Translations under genes and position numbers: made by a program
In this document: positions 59,607 to 64,000 of the stretch, one piece after another
How the letters are laid out: each line of letters begins with the position of its first letter
How positions within the stretch are numbered: position 1 is the first letter of the stretch
The notes under the pieces: model-generated
Told to the model about the DNA's origin: nothing
The model's database searches: none
Seen by the model: the letters and a program-made list of their open reading frames with translations, nothing else
NCBI RefSeq assembly: GCF_034093315.1
Contig: NZ_CP139300.1
Span: 1,640,448 to 1,704,447, forward strand
Origin: Prochlorococcus sp. MIT 1314
GTDB lineage: Bacteria > Cyanobacteriota > Cyanobacteriia > PCC-6307 > Cyanobiaceae
Reading direction: 5' to 3'
Length of the DNA: 64,000 nt

Positions 59607-60245
59607 ATGTTTACTATAGCTTTACCAAAAGGAGCTCTGCTAGAAGATTCAATTTCAATTTTTAGAAGAGCGGGGTTAGATTTCTCTAATGCTTTGGAGG
59701 AAAATAATAGATCACTAACCTTTGAATCAAATTGCAAACGAGCTAAAGCTTTATTGGTGAGAAATGGAGATGTTCCTGTTTATGTAAGTTATGGGCAGGC
59801 TGATTTAGGTATCGTTGGATATGACGTTTTACAAGAATCTGACTTAAAAGTCGCAAAATTACTTGATTTGAGATTTGGCGGTTGTCATATGTCATTGGCG
59901 GTTAAAAACAATAGCAATTATTTAAAACCAACTGATCTGCCTGCGAATTGTAAAGTGGCAAGTAAATTCACAAAAACAGCAAGATCTTATTTTGATGAAT
60001 TAAATATACCTGTAGAAATAGTTCATTTGACAGGATCAGTAGAGCTTGGCCCTATTACAGGTATGGCAGAGGCAATAGTTGATTTGGTGGCAACCGGAAA
60101 GACTCTTAAAGAGAATGGTTTAATTAAAATAGATGATCTTTTCTACTCGACTGCAAGACTAATTGGAAATCCTTTATCTATGAGGTTGGATGATAATCAT
60201 CTCAGAGATACGATTTTATCTATAGAATCGACTAATTCTTTATAG
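59607..60245 (+). CDS. hisG: ATP phosphoribosyltransferase, short form
   Basis: First enzyme of histidine synthesis. The 212-residue product is the short form, starting [14 protein letters not shown] and carrying [10 protein letters not shown] near 66-75 and the PRPP-binding [14 protein letters not shown] near 158-171. It lacks the C-terminal regulatory domain of long HisG, so a HisZ partner is expected elsewhere in the genome; none is in this window. An ABC exporter gene follows after 12 bases. Confidence 0.95.
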   Translation: MFTIALPKGALLEDSISIFRRAGLDFSNALEENNRSLTFESNCKRAKALLVRNGDVPVYVSYGQADLGIVGYDVLQESDLKVAKLLDLRFGGCHMSLAVKNNSNYLKPTDLPANCKVASKFTKTARSYFDELNIPVEIVHLTGSVELGPITGMAEAIVDLVATGKTLKENGLIKIDDLFYSTARLIGNPLSMRLDDNHLRDTILSIESTNSL

Positions 60246-60257
60246 AAGATTATTTAA

Positions 60258-62054
60258 ATGTTTTTTAATGATTTTAGAAGGATTAGAAAGTTAGGTAAAT
60301 ATTTAACTAAAGATAAAAAGACAATCTATTTGATTTTAATAGTTTTGTTACCTGTATCTTTCTCTGGAGCTATTCAACCACTATTAGTAGGTCAAGCAAT
60401 TACTATTCTTAAAAACGAAAGTACAGATGTCTGGCTAAGTAAAACTTTCTTTGGGCAGTCAATAAATGCCATAATCTTAACTCTTTTAATAACTGTTTTA
60501 TTTAGGTTGGTTTTGCAAGGATACCAAACTTACAATATCCAAGCGGTGGGGCAAAGATTAACTGCAAGAATAAGAAGAGAACTTTTTGAACATTCAATAT
60601 CTTTGTCTCTGAAGTATCACGATAAAATGCCTGTTGGTAAATTATTAACGAGATTAACTAATGATGTTGATGCTTTGGCCGAGGTTTTTGGTAGTGGAGC
60701 AGTTGGAGTTATTGCTGACTTTGTTAGTCTGATAGTGATTTCATTGACAATGCTTTCAATTGACAGAGGACTTGCCATTTTATTGCTCTTGACTCAAATC
60801 CCTGTCTCATATTTCATTATTTGGCTTCAAAAACGTTATAGAAGAGCAAATTATCAAGTAAGAGAGGAGTTATCTCAACTAAACTCTGATTTTCAAGAGA
60901 ATCTTCAAGGTTTAGAAGTCGTTCAGATGTTCAGAAGAGAAGCTTTTAATAGCAAGAAATTTTCTAATACTGGAGTCGCTTATAAGAAAGCCGTAAATGG
61001 AACAATATTTTATGACAGCAGTATCTCCGCCTTTATAGAGTGGATTTCGCTTGCCGCAGTTTCATTAGTTTTAGCAGTAGGTGGTTATCTTGTTACCTCT
61101 GGAAATATTGGGTTAGGAACATTAACAACCTTTATTTTATATTCCCAAAGACTTTTTGAACCTTTAAGACAGCTTGCAGAAAGATTTACTCAGATTCAAG
61201 GAGGTCTTACAGCCGTTGAGAGAATAAATGAATTATTGGATGAAGAAATTCAGATTAAAGACTCTCCTTCAGCAAAGCATTTTTCAGAGGATACCATAAA
61301 TACAAAGAATAAATTTAAGGGTAAAATTGAATTCAGAAAAGTTAATTTCTTCTACAATGACAAAGAACAGATCCTAAAGGATTTATCTTTCTTGATCAAT
61401 CCAGGAGAACATGTAGCTTTCGTAGGACCAACTGGCTCAGGTAAAACAACCATAATTAGATTGTTATGTAGATTATATGAACCTCAATCAGGCCAAATTT
61501 TAATTGATGATATAAATATAAAAGATATTCCTATCGCCACACTTAGAAATATGTTGGGAGTGGTTTTACAAGATACGTTTATCTTCAGTGGAAATGTTGC
61601 TGATAATTTGAAATTAAGTGCGAATATAGACAATCTTGAATTAGAAAATCTTTGTAAAGAATTAGGATTAAATAATTTGTTAAAAAAATTACCAGAAGGT
61701 TTGAATACTTTTCTTAGAGAAAGAGGGGGGAATCTCTCTTCTGGAGAAAGACAACTTCTTTCGGTAGCTCGAGTAGCGATTAGAAATCCTGTTATTTTGA
61801 TAATGGATGAAGCTACAGCGTTTATGGATCCTTCTACAGAAGCTACTTTGCAGAAAGATCTTGAAAGAATCCTTACAAAAAGAACAGCATTGGTAATAGC
61901 GCACAGACTTGCAACTATTGAAAGTTCTGATAAGATTTTAGTCTTAAAAGGGGGATCATTAGTTGAAGAGGGAACACATAATGAATTGAGAATGAAAAAG
62001 GGTTTGTATTTTCAGCTATCTGAGCTTCAACAAAAAGGATTTGCGAATTTTTAA
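60258..62054 (+). CDS. ABC exporter, fused membrane and ATPase domains (MsbA-like)
   Basis: A 598-residue half-transporter: six membrane helices in about 1-320, then an ATP-binding domain with Walker A GPTGSGKTT near 390, the signature LSSGERQ near 493 and Walker B VILIMDEATA. Homologues export lipids, drugs or peptides; the substrate cannot be told from sequence. It is between hisG and a GNAT gene, with a 1-base overlap (TAATG) to the latter. Confidence 0.92.
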   Translation: MFFNDFRRIRKLGKYLTKDKKTIYLILIVLLPVSFSGAIQPLLVGQAITILKNESTDVWLSKTFFGQSINAIILTLLITVLFRLVLQGYQTYNIQAVGQRLTARIRRELFEHSISLSLKYHDKMPVGKLLTRLTNDVDALAEVFGSGAVGVIADFVSLIVISLTMLSIDRGLAILLLLTQIPVSYFIIWLQKRYRRANYQVREELSQLNSDFQENLQGLEVVQMFRREAFNSKKFSNTGVAYKKAVNGTIFYDSSISAFIEWISLAAVSLVLAVGGYLVTSGNIGLGTLTTFILYSQRLFEPLRQLAERFTQIQGGLTAVERINELLDEEIQIKDSPSAKHFSEDTINTKNKFKGKIEFRKVNFFYNDKEQILKDLSFLINPGEHVAFVGPTGSGKTTIIRLLCRLYEPQSGQILIDDINIKDIPIATLRNMLGVVLQDTFIFSGNVADNLKLSANIDNLELENLCKELGLNNLLKKLPEGLNTFLRERGGNLSSGERQLLSVARVAIRNPVILIMDEATAFMDPSTEATLQKDLERILTKRTALVIAHRLATIESSDKILVLKGGSLVEEGTHNELRMKKGLYFQLSELQQKGFANF

Positions 62055-62584
62055 TGATTTTTAGAAACCAAGGGTCATCAATAAAAATATCTAACAGTAT
62101 ACCGACAGATGTACTTATAAATATCTATGGTTTAGATTCTTATGAATTCACTCAAAAAAATAAAAAAGAAATTTTCGTATGTAGTAAAAGTAAAGAGTTA
62201 GATCTAATAGAGCTGGATCAACTTTTGCAAACTGTTGGTTGGAGCAGACGACCAATAAGAAGAGTAAAAAGAGCATTGGATTTTAGTGTTTTGGTGGTTG
62301 GTTTATGGCGCCATGACGATAAATTTCCTAGGCTAGTGGGTTTTGCGAGATGCACTGGCGATGGAATTCTAGAAGCAACAGTGTGGGATGTAGCTGTTAA
62401 TCCTGTTTATCAAGGACTTGGATTAGGGAAGGCGTTAATGAAATATATCCTGAAAGAATTAAAAAAGTTTGGCATTACAAAAGTTACTCTTTTTGCTGAT
62501 GCGGAAGTGGTTTCATTTTACAAGAAACAAGGTTGGATATTAGAACCAAGAGGCTCTAAGTGCGCGTTTTGGTATGCAAACTAA
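62054..62584 (+). CDS. GNAT-family N-acetyltransferase
   Basis: A 176-residue acetyltransferase with an N-terminal region of about 70 residues and a GNAT core: VWDVAVNPVYQGLGLGKALMKYIL (about 114-137) is the acetyl-CoA-binding motif A. It resembles cyanobacterial/plastid GNATs related to chloroplast protein and arylalkylamine acetyltransferases; the substrate is open. Its start overlaps the ABC gene stop by one base, and it abuts the convergent glycosyltransferase gene. Confidence 0.88.
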   Translation: MIFRNQGSSIKISNSIPTDVLINIYGLDSYEFTQKNKKEIFVCSKSKELDLIELDQLLQTVGWSRRPIRRVKRALDFSVLVVGLWRHDDKFPRLVGFARCTGDGILEATVWDVAVNPVYQGLGLGKALMKYILKELKKFGITKVTLFADAEVVSFYKKQGWILEPRGSKCAFWYAN

Positions 62585-63268
62585 TTATTTTTTATAGTAG
62601 TCAGAATATATAGATTTCGTCGATTCGCCTTTTAACCATCTTCTTCTGAAGTTCCAGTTCTTGAGTGCTTGGAGAAAAATGTTAGTTCTTTCCCATTTCC
62701 TTGAACTTGTAAAAATAGGTAAGTTTAATTGCTTTAAATCTTTCTTATTCTTTAATCTCCTTAGGAAATCTACGTCCTCCATTAAAGGAATCTTTCTAAA
62801 ACCATTATTCTTAAGATAAATAGATCTATGAATTATTAAACCTTGGTCTCCATATGGTTGTTTAAAATATTTGCTTCTAAAATTAACAAGAATCTCGAGG
62901 ACTCTGTAAATTATCTTTTTGTCATTGATTTTAAATTTAAAATAGTAAATGTAATTATTATCTTCCTTTAAAACTGATTTTATTTTTGCAAACCAATCAT
63001 GAGTTAATCTAGTGTCAGCATGTAAAAATATGAGCCAGTCTCCTTTTGAATTTTTAGCACCTATGTCTAGTTGCAAACCTCGATTTCTTTCTTTAGATTT
63101 ATATACTTTAGCCCCATAAATATTGGCTATATCAATAGTTTTGTCTTCACTGCCACAGTCAATAATAGAAATTTCTCCTTCTTTCTTAATGATCGATAAG
63201 TCTGAAAGCAATAATGGTAAATTATTAGCTTCATTGATAGTTGGAATGATAATTGAAATTTTAGACAA
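62585..63268 (-). CDS. Family 2 glycosyltransferase (TIGR04283 type)
   Basis: A 227-residue GT-A glycosyltransferase. The N-terminus ISIIIPTINEANNLPLLL, the DCGSEDKT segment near 37-44 and the LHADTRL DxD-like motif near 81-87 are diagnostic. There is no membrane segment. Members of this type are typically paired with a DUF2064/TIGR04282 protein, as here (5-base gap), and near arsenosugar or unidentified sugar pathways. The acceptor is unknown. Confidence 0.85.
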   Translation of the reverse strand: MSKISIIIPTINEANNLPLLLSDLSIIKKEGEISIIDCGSEDKTIDIANIYGAKVYKSKERNRGLQLDIGAKNSKGDWLIFLHADTRLTHDWFAKIKSVLKEDNNYIYYFKFKINDKKIIYRVLEILVNFRSKYFKQPYGDQGLIIHRSIYLKNNGFRKIPLMEDVDFLRRLKNKKDLKQLNLPIFTSSRKWERTNIFLQALKNWNFRRRWLKGESTKSIYSDYYKK

Positions 63269-63273
63269 GTTGA

Positions 63274-63909
63274 TTACTTTCTATTTTCAATATCAATTAT
63301 TGTATCTATATCTATTTTTTTGTCTAAAAACTTAAGTTGCAATTTTATAGATGCAAAATTATTAATTGTATTTTGAAGAACATTTTCTTTACTCCATCCA
63401 ATATTGATAAAAGGTAAATTTAGATGATTAGAAATTATTTTTTCTGATAAACCAATTAGCCAATAACCTCCATCATTAGATGGCCCTAAAATAAGGTCAT
63501 TCTGTTTTAGCTCTCTTAGAGTATTCAATAAATCTAGATGGCATAAATCTGGTAGGTCAGTTCCAATAAAAATAATATTTTTTATCTTATTTTGAGTACA
63601 AAATTTTTTGTTGGTAATTATTTGTCTCTTCATTCTTTCTCCCAAACAGCCTTTCCCTTGTAAATTAAACTTATTAATTCCTAATTCTTTAGACCATCTT
63701 CTACAATTTTTTTTCCCTAAACCAGATATAGCTATAGAAACATCAATTAGTTTAGATTCTTGGAGAGATTTGATGACGGAAATAGTATGGTTGGTCATCA
63801 CACGTTGTATTTTTGCAGAATTGCTTTTACCTATATCTCCCGATAATCTTGTTTTGCATCTTCCAAAACCATGCCATTTTGTCATGATAATAAGTAATGC
63901 TTTATCCAA
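63274..63909 (-). CDS. DUF2064/TIGR04282-type glycosyltransferase-like protein
   Basis: A 211-residue nucleotidyl/glycosyltransferase-fold protein. Conserved features are the N-terminal LLIIMTKWHGFGRCKTRLS segment (Lys-Thr-Arg, nucleotide binding), the IFIGTDLPDL metal site near 115, and LGPSNDGGYWLIGL near 141-154. It precedes the TIGR04283-type gene by 5 bases, the usual pairing. Upstream partners would be beyond the end of the window; the last 91 bases contain no gene I can support. Confidence 0.83.
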   Translation of the reverse strand: MDKALLIIMTKWHGFGRCKTRLSGDIGKSNSAKIQRVMTNHTISVIKSLQESKLIDVSIAISGLGKKNCRRWSKELGINKFNLQGKGCLGERMKRQIITNKKFCTQNKIKNIIFIGTDLPDLCHLDLLNTLRELKQNDLILGPSNDGGYWLIGLSEKIISNHLNLPFINIGWSKENVLQNTINNFASIKLQLKFLDKKIDIDTIIDIENRK

Positions 63910-64000
63910 TTATTTAAAGAGATTTATACTAAATTATATTCCTATAAAAAAATATAAAATTTATTCTTATAAATTTAGATCATGCTTTGTTAATAAATTT

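Noticed and set aside
59567..59737. N-terminal extension of gloB to 303 residues
   Set aside because: It would read antisense through the conserved N-terminus of hisG. GloB proteins begin close to Met at 59566.

Overview
The window is a gene-dense, AT-rich cyanobacterial chromosome segment that I read as Prochlorococcus, of the high-light-adapted, streamlined type. The grounds are: an alpha-carboxysome cluster with Form IA RuBisCO, both light-dependent and dark-operative protochlorophyllide reductases, the ADO/AAR alkane pair, a ferrochelatase with a chlorophyll-binding-like tail, psaM and psb27, very short intergenic gaps and low GC. The strain is not resolved from sequence alone. About 70 protein genes are supported. 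I found no rRNA, tRNA, CRISPR array, insertion sequence or prophage block. The only recombinase is one tyrosine integrase.

Layout. 1-9.6 kb: truncated M32 carboxypeptidase, pyrophosphatase 1, hemC, rpoD, priA, a DUF3153 membrane protein, argB, DUF2854, ssb. 9.6-15.4 kb: cobK, cutA, then a minus-strand run proS-psb27-purA-PfkB kinase. 15.6-23 kb: a small HTH-like protein, a divergent second pyrophosphatase, an ArsC/Spx-like protein, lepB, a double histidine phosphatase, a CPBP protease, an FtsL-like protein and ftsI. 23-29.8 kb: tal, a geranylgeranyl-reductase-family oxidoreductase with frr and pyrH, cobO, the integrase, hemH. 29.9-35 kb: ilvB, a small SNase-like secreted protein, and a pgeF-tab2-S1 operon. 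35-40.5 kb: creatininase family, ado, aar, accA, SDR, folE. 40.5-48.8 kb: trpF, a site-2 protease, a lipoate ligase-like protein, psaM, an FtsB-like small protein, por, chlL, chlB, chlN. 49-58.3 kb: the carboxysome region (csoS1D, csoS1, cbbL, cbbS, csoS2, csoSCA, csoS4A, csoS4B, acRAF-like), with rdgB inserted on the opposite strand and two conserved hypothetical genes at the edges. 58.4-63.9 kb: RidA, gloB, hisG, an ABC exporter, a GNAT, and a pair of TIGR04283/TIGR04282-type glycosyltransferases.

The genes cover carbon fixation, tetrapyrrole and chlorophyll synthesis (hemC, hemH, por, chlLBN), corrinoid synthesis (cobK, cobO), photosystem assembly (psaM, psb27, tab2), hydrocarbon synthesis (ado, aar, next to accA) and septal wall synthesis. 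The observations most worth following are the active-site losses in the second pyrophosphatase, the FtsL-like protein overlapping ftsI, a GC-rich structured segment and a repeated 12-15 base motif around the csoS1 leader, a 25-bp palindrome upstream of chlL, and an intrinsic terminator inside the carboxysome operon between cbbS and csoS2.
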